From Zoroaster sp. YZ-2022 (Eukaryota > Echinodermata > Asteroidea > Forcipulatida > Zoroasteridae): 64,000 nt of DNA. The translations under genes and the position numbers were made by a program. Numbering within the stretch: position 1 is the stretch's first letter; every line of letters starts with the position of its first letter. The notes beneath the pieces were generated by a model, which saw nothing but the letters and a program-made list of their open reading frames with translations, did no database searches and was not told the DNA's origin. The stretch covers positions 7,376,135 to 7,440,134 of the forward strand of contig CM055819.1 in the NCBI GenBank assembly GCA_029582265.1. Direction: 5' to 3'. Of the stretch, positions 1-10,589 are shown piece after piece.

Positions 1-110
1 GTATCACGTATTTCACACAAAAAATGTTTTAAAGCGCGTCACCTAACCGATTTTGAAACCGACTTATGACCAGAAACCGGAGACCGTATCAATGAGTACA
101 TCAATTTGAT
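1..110 (-). mobile_element. Fragment of Harbinger-like MITE (family M1)
   Basis: The stretch with 'gcgcgtcacc', 'ccgattttgaa' and 'gaccagaaaccgg' is the terminal part of a short dispersed repeat that recurs at 12945-13140, 13263-13600, 27141-27430, 29972-30360, 55611-55975 and 63525-63750. Complete copies have GGCC-starting inverted ends and TAA/TTA target duplications, as PIF/Harbinger MITEs do. This copy is cut by the window edge. Confidence 0.6.
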
Positions 111-206
111 ACCTTTTAATTCCCAATATGTGTGAGTTTTGCTCTTTTTGGGGGGCATGTTTTGTAATAATTATATGCTAATGGGAATTTTCATACCTGA
201 AAGGTC

Positions 207-755
207 CAATCATACTGAAACTTTTACATCTAAGTTCGAAAAAGAGGAAACATATTTGTAGAAGAAGTTTTGCTGACATAATGTCATAATGTTAAGTTAT
301 TTCAATATGAACTTTTTTTTTTACAAGAGAAAGGTTATTCTCTATTATTAACATTTTTATGAAAAGTGAAATAATTTTTATTTGAATTCAGAAAAGATTT
401 CTCTTTTGTAAATTCCACATTACAATCGTACAACGTTAAAACTTCCACAGGATATTTTTATCATTCAGAGAGAGCAATATTAACAATGGTGTACCTTAAT
501 AATAATAATAATAATGACTTATATAGCGCACGTATCCACCAACTAAGTGGTGCTCAAGGCGCATTATATCATTACCCCTGCTCATAAGGCTCATAAATCA
601 TTCCTGAAACCATCTCAGCTCCCTGGGGAGTATACAGCTCAATTGCTGCCATTACAGCGCATATAGGGCTAATCAACCAACTCTGCCCTCACAGGTACCC
701 ATTTAACCCCTGGGTGGAGAGAAGCAATTATGGTTAAGTGTCTTGCTCAAGGACA
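207..755. repeat. Left copy of ~550 bp direct repeat flanking the palindromic element
   Basis: This block starts 'caatcatactgaaac', includes a run of AAT and most of a SINE body, and stops inside the SINE at 'ctcaaggaca'. It recurs in the same orientation at 7288-7839 with only a few differences: one or two substitutions, a short deletion in 'ggttattctctattatt', the AAT number and a small indel near 'ggggagta'. The sequence outside each copy differs, and the palindromic element sits exactly between them. It therefore behaves as a target duplication, but a very long one. Confidence 0.85.
499..755 (-). mobile_element. tRNA-derived SINE, 5' head missing
   Basis: This is the minus-strand SINE body with an AAT tail ('tatatagcgcacgtatccac', 'tcagctccctggggagta', 'cttgctcaagga'). 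The tRNA-like head seen in the sister copy at 7571-7931 is absent because the copy ends exactly at the left end of the palindromic element. Confidence 0.8.
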
Positions 756-767
756 ATAGTAGTATAT

Positions 768-938
768 GCGCCGTATCCTGACCACATTTTGTGGCGGAGC
801 AGTGTGCAGTTGTGTGCAGTGTTGGATCGATAGCACACATTTTCAGTGTTGGATCGATAGTGCAGTGTGCTATCGATCCAACACTGCACACAACTGCACA
901 CTGCTCCGCCACAAATGTGGTCAGGATGCGGCACACAA
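768..938. repeat. Terminal hairpin, left end of palindromic element
   Basis: 'gccgtatcctgaccaca' is followed by 'gtggcggagcagtgtgcagt' and returns as 'actgcacactgctccgccac' and 'tgtggtcaggatgcgg'. Arms are about 75 bp. The loop holds further inverted copies of 'ttggatcgatag'. The outermost DNA of the element can therefore fold on itself, independently of pairing with the other arm. Confidence 0.8.
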
Positions 939-949
939 ATTTGGGCTAA

Positions 950-1200
950 GGGCGCGGGCGCGCGCGCGCGCGTGACTCCCTCCACACAAAAATACACAAA
1001 AAGGGAGGACCTCCTCAATTCCCTCCTCAACACAAAACTGCACAGGGGTCAAGATGCTGTATACGTGATTGAATTTTTTTTATGACGTCATGCAAGTGGT
1101 TCTTAAAATAGAAATCCACCACATAAGATGCTGCATACATATTGGCATACATGTCTGGGCGCGCGTGACTCCCTCCACACAAAACTGCACACAAAATACT
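950..1200 (+). repeat. GC-rich iterons of left arm
   Basis: Short blocks recur: 'gtgactccctccacacaaaa' at about 973, 1167 and 1939, 'gggaggacctcctcaatt' at about 1001 and 1970, and 'acacgtctgggcgcgcg' at about 1328, 1919 and 2000. Each follows an alternating CG run. They could be protein-binding iterons for replication or transposition; that role is inference. Confidence 0.6.
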
Positions 1201-1244
1201 TACTCCTCCTCACAAACCGTTTGTGTGGTGGAGAATACATATAC

Positions 1245-1276
<32 letters not shown>

Positions 1277-1359
1277 GGATGGAGGTGTGCAGTTTGTGGT
1301 GGAGGAGAAGTGCATGTCGCGCGTGAGACACGTCTGGGCGCGCGTGGAGACCACGGGCG

Positions 1360-1412
1360 TTGTGATTGGTTGTTTCGGCGACGCGAAGGATGGTAGAGTA
1401 TAAAAGACGGAA
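1360..1412 (+). promoter_or_regulatory. CCAAT/TATA promoter of left 83-aa gene
   Basis: An inverted CCAAT box ('gattggtt') lies about 35 bp upstream of a TATA box, 'gtataaaag' (about 1399). The ATG follows about 75 bp further on. This is a standard compact Pol II promoter. The same arrangement is present in mirror image in the right arm. Confidence 0.7.
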
Positions 1413-1473
1413 TTTTTTTTAATCCAAACTCTCATATTTTTGTGAACTCCAGTGAACACCACATTTTATCAGT

Positions 1474-1725
1474 ATGGCGACTCTTTTTAATTTTTATAGG
1501 GCTGTAGAAGAACATCATGAAATTACAAGTATTGAGGCCGAGCGTAGCCAAATAAACGCATCTCAAGAATTACAAGACTGGAATCAAATTCCTCAAAATT
1601 TGCCGGACGTGGTGCCTCAGGATGAGGTGATTTCACCAATGGAGGCCCTCAAATACGCAATCGTAGTGGGTAATTTTGAGTACGCCGGGTTTCTGCTCCG
1701 AAGCTATCCAAGCAAATTTAAGTAA
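1474..1725 (+). CDS. Unknown 83-residue protein, ankyrin-like C-terminus (left copy)
   Basis: The ORF begins at the first ATG downstream of the TATA box. The N-terminal half is polar and acidic. Residues of about 53-76 (PMEALKYAIVVGNFEYAGFL) look like one ankyrin-type helix-turn-helix: Leu/Ala positions followed by a GN turn and a second helix. I do not recognise the protein otherwise. An identical-looking copy lies at 6314-6565 on the other strand, so both arms keep the frame open, which argues for constraint or recent duplication. The ORF ends at 'ttaagtaaagatc'; the GTAAAG there could also be a splice donor, in which case the product would be longer. Confidence 0.65.
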   Translation: MATLFNFYRAVEEHHEITSIEAERSQINASQELQDWNQIPQNLPDVVPQDEVISPMEALKYAIVVGNFEYAGFLLRSYPSKFK

Positions 1726-1771
1726 AGATCAGCGACGGCGATAAAACAACCGGCTCTTTTAGTAGTATGTA

Positions 1772-1907
1772 TGCAGCAAATCATACCCCCTTTGTGGTGG
1801 AGTAGAGGTGGTGGAGAGGTGGTGGAGAGGTGGTGTGCGAGGTGGTGGGCCACCTCTCCACCACCTCCATCTCCACCACAAAGGGGGAATGATTTGCTGC
1901 ACACAAA
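1772..1907. repeat. Hairpin of GGTGGAG units, left arm
   Basis: 'gcagcaaatcataccccctt' and 'tgtggtggag' return as 'ctccaccacaaa' and 'atgatttgctgc'. Stems are about 55 bp, with tandem 'ggtggagag' units inside. The mirror copy is at 6136-6270. Confidence 0.8.
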
Positions 1908-2392
1908 ATACGGGTTGAGACACGTCTGGGCGCGCGCGTGACTCCCTCCACACAAAAATACACAAAAAGGGAGGACCTCCTCAATTCCCTCCTCAATGAG
2001 ACACGTCTGGGCGCGCGCAAAATCAGTTTGTGTGGTGGAGAATACATAATACATATATATACATATACATATATATATATACATATATATATATCCTCCT
2101 CAATGCAAGATTCCCTGGCGCGCGTTTTGTGTGGTGGAGGGAGTAGTGCGCAAGCGCAGCATGCATATTGATATTCGTCTGTCTTGGTCGTTTCTCATCA
2201 AATTGGAAATGTGCCAAATTGGAGCGTATAAGACATGTAGTGTCTTAAAATAGAATGGACACATATGAGCCGATGTTATTGCTTAGATTTAAAATGAAGC
2301 TATTCAAGTATGATTTGTTAAATATAATTTTAACACCAACAACAATCTTTGACATCAATATATTTACAGATGGTTTTTATATTGGTTTTAAA

Positions 2393-3515
2393 ACTCATTG
2401 ACTCATTGAGTCTACTCATTGAGTCTTTACTCATTGAATCTTTACTCATTGAGTCATTGAGTCTACTCAATGACTCAATGAGTCTACTCATTGAGTCTTT
2501 ACTCATTGAATCTTTACTCATTGAGTCATTGAGTCTACTCAATGACTCATTGAGTCTACTCATTGAGTCTTTACTCATTGAATCTTTACTCATTGAGTCA
2601 TTGAGTCTACTCAATGACTCAATGAGTCTACTCATCTTTACTCATTGAGTCATTGAGTCTACTCATTGACTCATTGAGTCTACTCATTGAGTCTTTACTC
2701 ATTGAATCTTTACTCATTGAGTCATTGAGTTGGGCACTCAATGACTCAATGAGTCTACTCATTGAGTCTTTACTCATTGAATCTTTACTCATTGAGTCTA
2801 CTCAATGACTCAATGAGTCTACTCATCTTTACTCATTGAGTCATTGAGTCTACTCATTGACTCATTGAGTCTACTCATTGAGTCTTTACTCATTGAATCT
2901 TTACTCATTGAGTCATTGAGTCGACTCAATGACTCAATGAGTCTACTCATTGAGTCTTTACTCATTGAATCTTTACTCATTGAGTCATTGAGTCTACTCA
3001 ATGACTCATTGAGTCTACTCATTGAGTCTTTACTCATTGAATCTTTACTCATTGAGTCATTGAGTCTACTCAATGACTCAATGAGTCTACTCATCTTTAC
3101 TCATTGAGTCATTGAGTCTACTCATTGACTCATTGAGTCTACTCATTGAGTCTTTACTCATTGAATCTTTACTCATTGAGTCACTGAGTCTACTCAATGA
3201 CTCAATGAGTCTACTCATTGAGTCTTTACTCATTGAATCTTTACTCATTGAGTCATTGAGTCTACTCAATGACTCAATGAGTCTACTCATCTGTACTCAT
3301 TGAGTCATTGAGTCTACTCATTGACTCATTGAGTCTACTCATTGAGTCTTTACTCATTGAATCTTTACTCATTGAGTCATTGAGTCGACTCAATGACTCA
3401 ATGAGTCTACTCATTGAGTCTTTACTCATTGAATCTTTACTCATTGAGTCATTGAGTCTAGTCTACTCAATGACTCAATGAGTAAAGATTACTCATTGAG
3501 TCTTTACTCATTTAT
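2393..3515. repeat. AP-1-site array, left (1.1 kb)
   Basis: The sequence is built almost wholly from 'actcattgagtc', 'attgagtcattgag' and 'caatgactcaatgag' units. These contain the AP-1/TRE heptamers TGACTCA and TGAGTCA two or three times per 80-90 bp, dozens in all. Higher-order blocks of about 190-270 bp are marked by 'ctcatctttactcattgag' at about 2630, 2823, 3089 and 3287. The array stops about 20-40 bp before the TATA box of the zinc-finger gene. Long ORFs in it on both strands are products of the repeat period. Confidence 0.9.
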
Positions 3516-3535
3516 AGGCCTATATATAAACTATT
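3512..3535 (+). promoter_or_regulatory. TATA promoter of zinc-finger gene
   Basis: 'cctatatataaac' lies about 55 bp upstream of the ATG at 3581 and immediately downstream of the AP-1 array. The array is thus placed where an enhancer or upstream activating region would be. Confidence 0.65.
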
Positions 3536-3580
3536 TCTTCCGTTTCTTGTCAATCGGAGATTAAGCATCAGAGATTCAAC

Positions 3581-4383
3581 ATGAATGTTATTTCTGCTGT
3601 CAAACCCCATGCTTGCCACCAGTGCGGCAAAAGCTTTGAACGGATGTATAACCTACGGAGGCATGCAGAACATGTACATAATGAAGAGAAATCTAAAATG
3701 AATGAAGTTGACGATGATTCTGAAATTAAAGCTATCCAAGCTGACAATTCTGACGTCGATAATTCTGAACCCGATTTTAAAAAGCATAGATTTGAAGATT
3801 CGGAAATAGAAACTTGTGAAACAGAATCTACCCAGGATGAAGACGAAGATTTCGAGGAAGATGATTCAGAATCCGATACGGAGGTGGAAGATGATTCAGA
3901 ATCCGATACCGAGGTGGAAGATGATTCAGAATCCGATACCGAGGTGGAAGATGATTCAGAATCCGATACGGAGGTTGAATATGACGAATCATCGGAAGAC
4001 GATGAGTCTAGTTCTGAATTGGAAGACAATGCCACTTTTCGAGACTGGTTGGAAGAGGCTAAAGAGGCAACAGAAGAGATGTGGTGTGAAAAATATGAAA
4101 AGTACGTCAACGGGGTATGAGGAAGATCAAGCCAAAGAAAAAGCCAATAGGAAAACCCTTTGGGTAGTCAAGCGAATCTTTTCAACAAATACAAGGATTT
4201 TTGTCAAGTTACCTACATCTGAAAGATAATGACACTCATCAGGATATTGCGGAAGATCTCGAAGAAAAAGTAAATAAAGGCATGGAAGTAAACAAAGCTC
4301 TGAACAGAGTAATGCCTAAACTCCATACCAAATTTGACGGACTACTTCAACTAAATGAGGATGAAGAGAACGAGGAAGATTGA
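3581..4383 (+). pseudogene. C2H2 zinc-finger/acidic-repeat protein, frameshifted
   Basis: The first ORF (3581-4120, 179 residues) has one C2H2 finger at residues 12-33 (CHQC, 12 residues, H-x4-H), then a very acidic Ser/Asp/Glu region. Residues of about 98-137 hold four copies of a 10-residue unit, DDSESDTEVE. The charged helical tail continues in a second frame after the G run near 4112, and again in a third frame from about 4190 to the stop at 4383. At least two frameshifts therefore separate what looks like one gene of roughly 265 codons. An AATAAA-type signal follows at about 4420. One finger plus an acidic tract suggests a DNA- or chromatin-binding role; the family is unknown to me. Confidence 0.6.
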
Positions 4384-4475
4384 TGATGAAAGACCAGATG
4401 TTTCAGAAAGACTACCGTAATAAAATTTAAAAAAATAATAATAATAATAATACTTAATGTTTTCAGTTTATCAAA

Positions 4476-4582
<107 letters not shown>

Positions 4583-5248
4583 GTGTTTTGCGAAAATCGG
4601 GCGATGCAACTTTATTTATTTCATACTAGTTATTATTTTTCCTTTTTTGGAACAATTATCATTAAGTGCTGATCTGGCAAATGAAAACAAGTGTACTTGT
4701 ATTTCACATAATGTGCGTAATTTCAGTAACTTTGTACTAACCAGTTGTTTTTATTTATTATTTTGTATTATTATTATTATTTGTTTTGGTAAAACATACA
4801 GTTTCTGTCAAAAGAAAATACAGACATAATTAATTGTAAATAAATTGTCAATATTTTTTCAACATTACCTTTTAATTTCATTAAACTAACCGAATTGATG
4901 GAGTAATACATGTACATTGTAACTTTTGATAAATGTTCCAACATTGAGAAGTTGAATAAAGCAGCCAAGAGCTGAGGTCATGAAAACAAGAAAAGTTTCC
5001 TCGTATTATTTTTATTACAGTGTATTAGAGATTTTGCGTTGAATCAGGATGTTCGATTTCAAAATTATCCAAACCATATATTTAAGAAGCAAATATGTAG
5101 CATTGAGACAACCGTATCCACATTTATATATTTTAATTTTTTCTCAAAATCACAAGGGTAAGCATTGTATTTATATATTTTTTTGGTTTCCATCAAAATC
5201 ACAAGGGGTAAGCATTGTATTTATTACTTTTTTGGTTTCCATCAAAAT
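4583..5248. other. Unique AT-rich centre of the palindromic element, no gene seen
   Basis: I see no coding signal. 'acaaggggtaagcattgta' and nearby words occur twice (about 5150 and 5200) as a short tandem duplication just before the right AP-1 array. Confidence 0.6.
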
Positions 5249-5645
5249 GAGTAAAGATTCAATGAGTAAAGACTCAATGAGTAGACTCATTGAGTCATTG
5301 AGTAGACTCAATGACTCAATGAGTAAAGATTCAATGAGTAAAGACACATTGAGTAGACTCAATGAGTCAATGAGTAGACTCAATGACTCAATGAGTAAAG
5401 ATGAGTAGACTCATTGAGTCATTGAGTAGACTCAATGACTCAATGAGTAAAGATTCAATGAGTAAAGACTCAATGAGTAGACTCAATGAGTCATTGAGTA
5501 GACTCAATGACTCAATGAGTAAAGATTCAATGAGTAAAGACTCAATGAGTAGACTCATTGAGTCATTGAGTAGACTCAATGACTCAATGAGTAAAGATTC
5601 AATGAGTAAAGACTCAATGAGTAGACTCAATGAGTCAATGAGTTT
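5249..5645. repeat. AP-1-site array, right (~0.4 kb)
   Basis: This is the inverted counterpart of 2393-3515, with the same 'gactcaatgagtaaagattc' units, but only about a third as long. The two arrays have therefore expanded or contracted independently, although the neighbouring arms stayed alike. Confidence 0.9.
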
Positions 5646-6135
5646 TAAAACCAATATAAAAAACCATCTGTAAATATATTGATGTCAAAGATTGTTGTTG
5701 GTGTTAAAATTATATTTAACAAATCATACTTGAATAGCTTCATTTTAAATCTAAGCAATAACATCGGCTCATATGTGTCCATTCTATTTTAAGACACTAC
5801 ATGTCTTATACGCTCCAATTTGGCACATTTCCAATTTGATGAGAAACGACCAAGACAGACGAATATCAATATGCATGCTGCGCTTGCGCACTACTCCCTC
5901 CACCACACAAAACGCGCGCGCCAGGGAATCTTGCATTGAGGAGGATATATATATATGTATATATATATATGTATATGTATATATATGTATTATGTATTCT
6001 CCACCACACAAACTGATTTTGCGCGCGCCCAGACGTGTCTCATTGAGGAGGGAATTGAGGAGGTCCTCCCTTTTTGTGTATTTTTGTGTGGAGGGAGTCA
6101 CGCGCGCGCCCAGACGTGTCTCAACCCGTATTTTG

Positions 6136-6270
6136 TGTGCAGCAAATCATTCCCCCTTTGTGGTGGAGATGGAGGTGGTGGAGAGGTGGCCCACCACCTC
6201 GCACACCACCTCTCCACCACCTCTCCACCACCTCTACTCCACCACAAAGGGGGTATGATTTGCTGCATAC
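6136..6270. repeat. Hairpin of GGTGGAG units, right arm
   Basis: Mirror copy of 1772-1907, with the same 'gcagcaaatcatt' outer stem and 'tggtggagagg' inner repeats. Confidence 0.8.
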
Positions 6271-6313
6271 ATACTACTAAAAGAGCCGGTTGTTTTATCG
6301 CCGTCGCTGATCT

Positions 6314-6565
6314 TTACTTAAATTTGCTTGGATAGCTTCGGAGCAGAAACCCGGCGTACTCAAAATTACCCACTACGATTGCGTATTTGAGGGCCTCCAT
6401 TGGTGAAATCACCTCATCCTGAGGCACCACGTCCGGCAAATTTTGAGGAATTTGATTCCAGTCTTGTAATTCTTGAGATGCGTTTATTTGGCTACGCTCG
6501 GCCTCAATACTTGTAATTTCATGATGTTCTTCTACAGCCCTATAAAAATTAAAAAGAGTCGCCAT
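6314..6565 (-). CDS. Unknown 83-residue protein, ankyrin-like C-terminus (right copy)
   Basis: This is the inverted duplicate of the gene at 1474-1725. The translated product is the same over all 83 residues, as far as I can compare by eye. Its TATA box (complement of 'cttttatac', about 6636) and CCAAT box ('ccaatcac', about 6671) are conserved, so both copies look equally expressible. Confidence 0.65.
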   Translation of the reverse strand: MATLFNFYRAVEEHHEITSIEAERSQINASQELQDWNQIPQNLPDVVPQDEVISPMEALKYAIVVGNFEYAGFLLRSYPSKFK

Positions 6566-6633
6566 ACTGATAAAATGTGGTGTTCACTGGAGTTCACAAA
6601 AATATGAGAGTTTGGATTAAAAAAATTTCCGTC

Positions 6634-6680
6634 TTTTATACTCTACCATCCTTCGCGTCGCCGAAACAACCAATCACAAC
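6634..6680 (-). promoter_or_regulatory. CCAAT/TATA promoter of right 83-aa gene
   Basis: On the minus strand the TATA element 'gtataaaag' lies about 75 bp upstream of the ATG at 6565, with a CCAAT-type box about 35 bp further upstream, as in the left arm. Confidence 0.7.
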
Positions 6681-6769
6681 GCCCGTGGTCTCCACGCGCG
6701 CGCCCAGACGTGTCTCACGCGCGACATGCGCACTACTCCCTCCACCACACAAACTGCACACCTCCATCC

Positions 6770-6813
<44 letters not shown>

Positions 6814-7105
6814 TCTCCACCACACAAACGGTTTGTGAGGAGGGAGTAAGTATTTTGTGTGCAGTTTTGTGTGGAGGGAGTCACGCGCGCGCCCAGACAT
6901 GTATGCCAATATGTATGCAGCATCTTATGTGGTGGATTTCTATTTTAAGAACCACTTGCATGACGTCATAAAAAAATTTCAATCACGTATACAGCATCTT
7001 GACCCCTGTGCAGTTTTGTGTTGAGGAGGGAATTGAGGAGGTCCTCCCTTTTTGTGTATTTTTGTGTGGAGGGAGTCACGCGCGCCCGCGCCCTTAGCCC
7101 AAATT

Positions 7106-7275
7106 TGTGTGCCGCATCCTGAGCACATTTGTGGCGGAGCAGTGTGCAGTTGTGTGCAGTGTTGGATCGATAGCACACTGCACTATCGATCCAACACTGA
7201 AAATGTGTGCTATCGATCCAACACTGCACACAACTGCACACTGCTCCGCCACAAAATGTGGTCAGGATACGGCGC
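7106..7275. repeat. Terminal hairpin, right end of palindromic element
   Basis: This is the mirror copy of the hairpin at 768-938, with the same nested 'atcgatccaacactg' motifs. Both ends of the element thus carry a self-complementary terminus about 170 bp long. Confidence 0.8.
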
Positions 7276-7287
7276 ATATACTACTGA

Positions 7288-7839
7288 CAATCATACTGAA
7301 ACTTTTACATCTAAGTTCGAAAAAGAGGAAACATATTTGTAGAAGAAGTTTTGCTGACATAATGCCATAATGTTAAGTTATTTCAATATGAACTTTTTTT
7401 TTTACAAGAGAAAGGTATTATTAACATTTTTATGAAAAGTGAAATAATTGTTATTTGAATTCAGAAAAGATTTCTCTTTTGTAAATTCCACATTACAATC
7501 GTACAACGTTAAAACTTCCACAGGATATTTTTATCATTCAGAGAGAGCAATATTAACAATGGTGTACCTTAATAATAATAATAATAATAATAATGACTTA
7601 TATAGCGCACGTATCCACCAACTAAGTGGTGCTCAAGGCGCATTATATCATTACCCCTGCTCATAAGGCTCATAAATCATTCCTGAAACCATCTCAGCTC
7701 CCTGGGGAGTACGGTATACAGCTCAATTGCTGCCATTACAGCGCATATAGGGCTAATCAACCAACTCTGCCCTCACAGGTACCCATTTAACCCCTGGGTG
7801 GAGAGAAGCAATTATGGTTAAGTGTCTTGCTCAAGGACA
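7288..7839. repeat. Right copy of ~550 bp direct repeat
   Basis: Same orientation as 207-755. Its left edge touches the end of the palindromic element. Its right edge runs on into the intact tRNA head of the SINE, which the left copy lacks. This copy therefore shows the uninterrupted right-hand target sequence. Confidence 0.85.
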
Positions 7840-7931
7840 CAAGTGTCACGGCCGGGATTCGAACCCACATTCTGCTGCTAACACCAGAACTTGAGTCCGG
7901 TAAGCTAGACCGCTCGGCCACGACACTCCAA
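7571..7931 (-). mobile_element. Complete tRNA-derived SINE
   Basis: Read on the minus strand from 7931: a tRNA-like head with A box TGGCCGAGCGG and B box GGTTCGAATCC (class II, Ser/Leu-like). A body of about 260 bp follows, then an ATT-type tail. Relatives are at 499-755, 13926-14414, 45526-45884 and 63150-63513. Confidence 0.85.
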
Positions 7932-8220
7932 TAATAATAATCATAACTAGCATTTAAATACGTTAGGCAAAATATCCAACGCGTGTTTTTTTTTAAATCA
8001 TTCAAAGCTCCCGCTCTTATGCAAGAACATGTTTCGTTTTCGTTGTTCAATTCGGTTTATGCCTTGACCAGAATAATTATATTATACGAAATGATTCCTG
8101 AATTTACCTTAACCCTTAAGAAGTAATTCTGTCTGTTACTTTGCTTGCTTATTTTGGAAAAAATATACTTTAAAACGGCAAAACTCTGCCAACATGGCGT
8201 CCATCTTGAATGAACAACTA

Positions 8221-8666
8221 GGGGCGTGTTTTCGAGACCCTAACCAGAAACTTGTTTCTGACGTCATATTCTTGACCAGAAACAAGACAGCATAGCTATG
8301 TGAAAACGCGAACGCAACCAGAAAATTGTTTTCAGTTTGCGACGTGTTCAATCATCAACGTTTCTCAAAATATACGGTGTAATTCAAATTTTTGCAAAAT
8401 AGAACTTACTCGTGAGTGCTAGTAATAAACATGAAAGATATACTGGTATACGGACAATCATTTCATCATGTTTGTAACAAATAATTAACAAAACGTTTGT
8501 TACTTTTGACAATCCGCCATCTTGAAACCAAGCGTAACCGATCACAAACTTTGGTTCACGTTTGGTCAGAACAATGACGTCATCGCAGCACAACCGAACT
8601 CGCGAAAACGCTTAACCAATGACCGAAGCCCAAACATGTTTCTGGTTACGGTCGCAAAAACGCACC
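8221..8666. mobile_element. Harbinger-like MITE with CTA target duplication
   Basis: The left end 'ggggcgtgttttcgagac' and the right end (reverse complement 'ggtgcgtttttgcgacc') are inverted, both followed by 'taaccagaaac'. CTA is present on both sides (8218-8220 and 8667-8669). The 3-bp duplication and GG-starting ends fit PIF/Harbinger. No coding capacity is visible. Confidence 0.65.
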
Positions 8667-8751
8667 CTAGCTCATGGAGAAAGCAATAAGCATTATCGGA
8701 ATTGCCGCGTGCACGCGCATTGACTTGAAAAACAACCTCGCAGTGTATATA

Positions 8752-9730
8752 CAAGTGTGTCTAAAAAAAATGCAAACAAAATTTAACGGAATGCCAGACG
8801 TAGAATGAGTAACCAGCATAGATAATATAGGTATGGTTTGAAAGATACACCTTTCCACTTTAAAATGAGACATCAAACGTCCAAATCTGATAATTTTTGA
8901 CAGAGTTATGAGTACTTTTCCAAGAGAGGTCAAATTGACGATGGGACCAAGTTTTTAAATGCAGTGATAATCGATTTTGTTTAGATGTGCAAGTGTTGCA
9001 ATGTGGATGAACTGTTGATGATTACATCCCTTCCCCCTCAACATGCCCTCCCTCTCGCTCGATACACAGGCGACATCGTCTCTCCATGTCTCTCATCGCT
9101 CTCCTAACAACATCTGGAGTCTGCCGCAGGACGTCAATCTCAGCTGTTATTCTGTCACGGAGAGTCTGCAGGTCCGGAGGGGGAGTCGTGTACACCTTGG
9201 ATTTCAAGTATCCCCAGAGGTAGAAATCACACGGGGTGAGGTCTGGAGATCTCGGTGGCCATTCATGCACATGATTCAACGCTATGACACGGTCTCCGAA
9301 CGCTTCATGAAGGCGGTCTCGGACAGCCAGTAGACGATGAGCCGGAGCGCCGTCTTGAGCCCACCACAGGCGCCTAAACACACCTCGCTAAACACTATCC
9401 GTCCTCATGCTAAAACTGATAGCAAGAAAGTGTTTAGAATTGTGTTTACTCGCTGAACACATTTTTGTAGGCCAAGCAATTATCCACACAGAGGCAATTA
9501 GGCTACCTTTGTCCCAATGCCTAAAATTGAAAACTTGGTCCCATCGTCAATTTGACCTCTCTTGGAAAAGTACTCATAACTCTGTCAAAAATTATCAGAT
9601 TTGGACGTTTGATGTCTCATTTTAAAGTGGAAAGGTGTATCTTTCAAACCATACCTATATTATCTATGCTGGTTACTCATTCTACGTCTGGCATTCCGTT
9701 AAATTTTGTTTGCATTTTTTTTGAGACACA

Positions 9731-9733
<3 letters not shown>
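8752..9733 (-). mobile_element. Mariner-like element with ~200 bp inverted ends
   Basis: Ends 'caagtgtgtctaaaaa' and 'tttttttgagacacactg' are inverted repeats extending about 200 bp inward (8752-8960 and 9523-9733). They are flanked by TA. A transposase remnant lies between them. A solo end of the same family is nested at 11735-11896. Confidence 0.8.
9022..9400 (-). pseudogene. Mariner/Tc1-superfamily transposase, C-terminal fragment
   Basis: About 119 residues survive. QDGAPAH carries the second catalytic Asp, and SPDLTPCDFYLWGYLK carries the third acidic residue. By my count 41 residues separate the two Asp (DGAPAH to PCDFYLW), i.e. a DD41D-like spacing rather than the usual DD34D. The first catalytic Asp and the DNA-binding N-terminus are missing, so the copy cannot be active. 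Confidence 0.85.

Positions 9734-9801
<68 letters not shown>
9732..9801. repeat. (TA)n microsatellite
   Basis: Uninterrupted TA run starting at the right TA flank of the mariner-like element. Confidence 0.97.
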
Positions 9802-9802
<1 letters not shown>

Positions 9803-9874
9803 TTATGCTTAAATGTAGCGGTCTATCTTGAAGTAGAGTGCTCAATGCCACATAGGCAGAGCGTAATATACTTG

Positions 9875-10092
<218 letters not shown>

Positions 10093-10589
10093 CCTAGTGT
10101 ACGAGGATGTGTACAAAGTCAATAGGGGTGGTAATAAGTTGTAAATTTTTACGTATTACGTATTATAACATCATGATGGAGAATTTTTTGGAGAAGAGAT
10201 AAATGTGAACTTTATTATGAGGTTCAGTTTTACAAAATAATTCACAGTACGGTACGGTACACAAACGGTATACTGCACGGATCCATATGCATACACGCAT
10301 ATTCAGTATGTACTGTACATGTACATCCGTGTACATGACGTTCAGTGACTGAATGTAAGTGTCGCAATGCACAACGTATCCACGACTCAGTTATTGATCT
10401 CACTGCACAGTGTACGTGTGTAGAAACTAACCGGCGCCGGGAGGGCGCACCGTGTGTGTTGAATTTTCTTGGGCCAGAAAGTAATCGGTACGGGATGGAG
10501 GTACCGTAGTAAGTGCGCACAACAGCCTTGGTCAAGGCTAACATGAACACAACTGACCCTTGTACAACTGTTGTTCACATGGAACCATT

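Larger units (their letters stand above)
758..2640 (+). repeat. Left arm of palindromic element
   Basis: This arm matches 5400-7285 in reverse complement, including the promoter, the 83-residue ORF, both hairpins and the first part of the AP-1 array. Its inner edge passes through 'ttttaaaacca' (about 2385) into the array. Confidence 0.85.
5400..7285 (-). repeat. Right arm of palindromic element
   Basis: This is the reverse-complement copy of 758-2640 with few differences, for example in the number of TATACA units and of GC repeats. Its outer end, 'ggcgcatatactact', abuts the right copy of the direct repeat at 7288. Confidence 0.85.

Noticed and set aside
2330..3303. Long ORFs with SLLIES or MSRLIESLSRL repeats on both strands of the AP-1 array, also at 5171-5673
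   Set aside because: They follow only from the repeat having no stop codons in several frames; both strands are open at once and there is no independent coding signal.
2393..3515. Possible CRISPR-like array
   Set aside because: Units are contiguous and degenerate with no unique spacers, and the setting is eukaryotic.
7845..7931. tRNA gene candidates here and at 13926-14012, 45795-45880 and 63165-63240
   Set aside because: A and B boxes are present but each is the head of a SINE with the same body and tail, so they are not called as tRNA genes.
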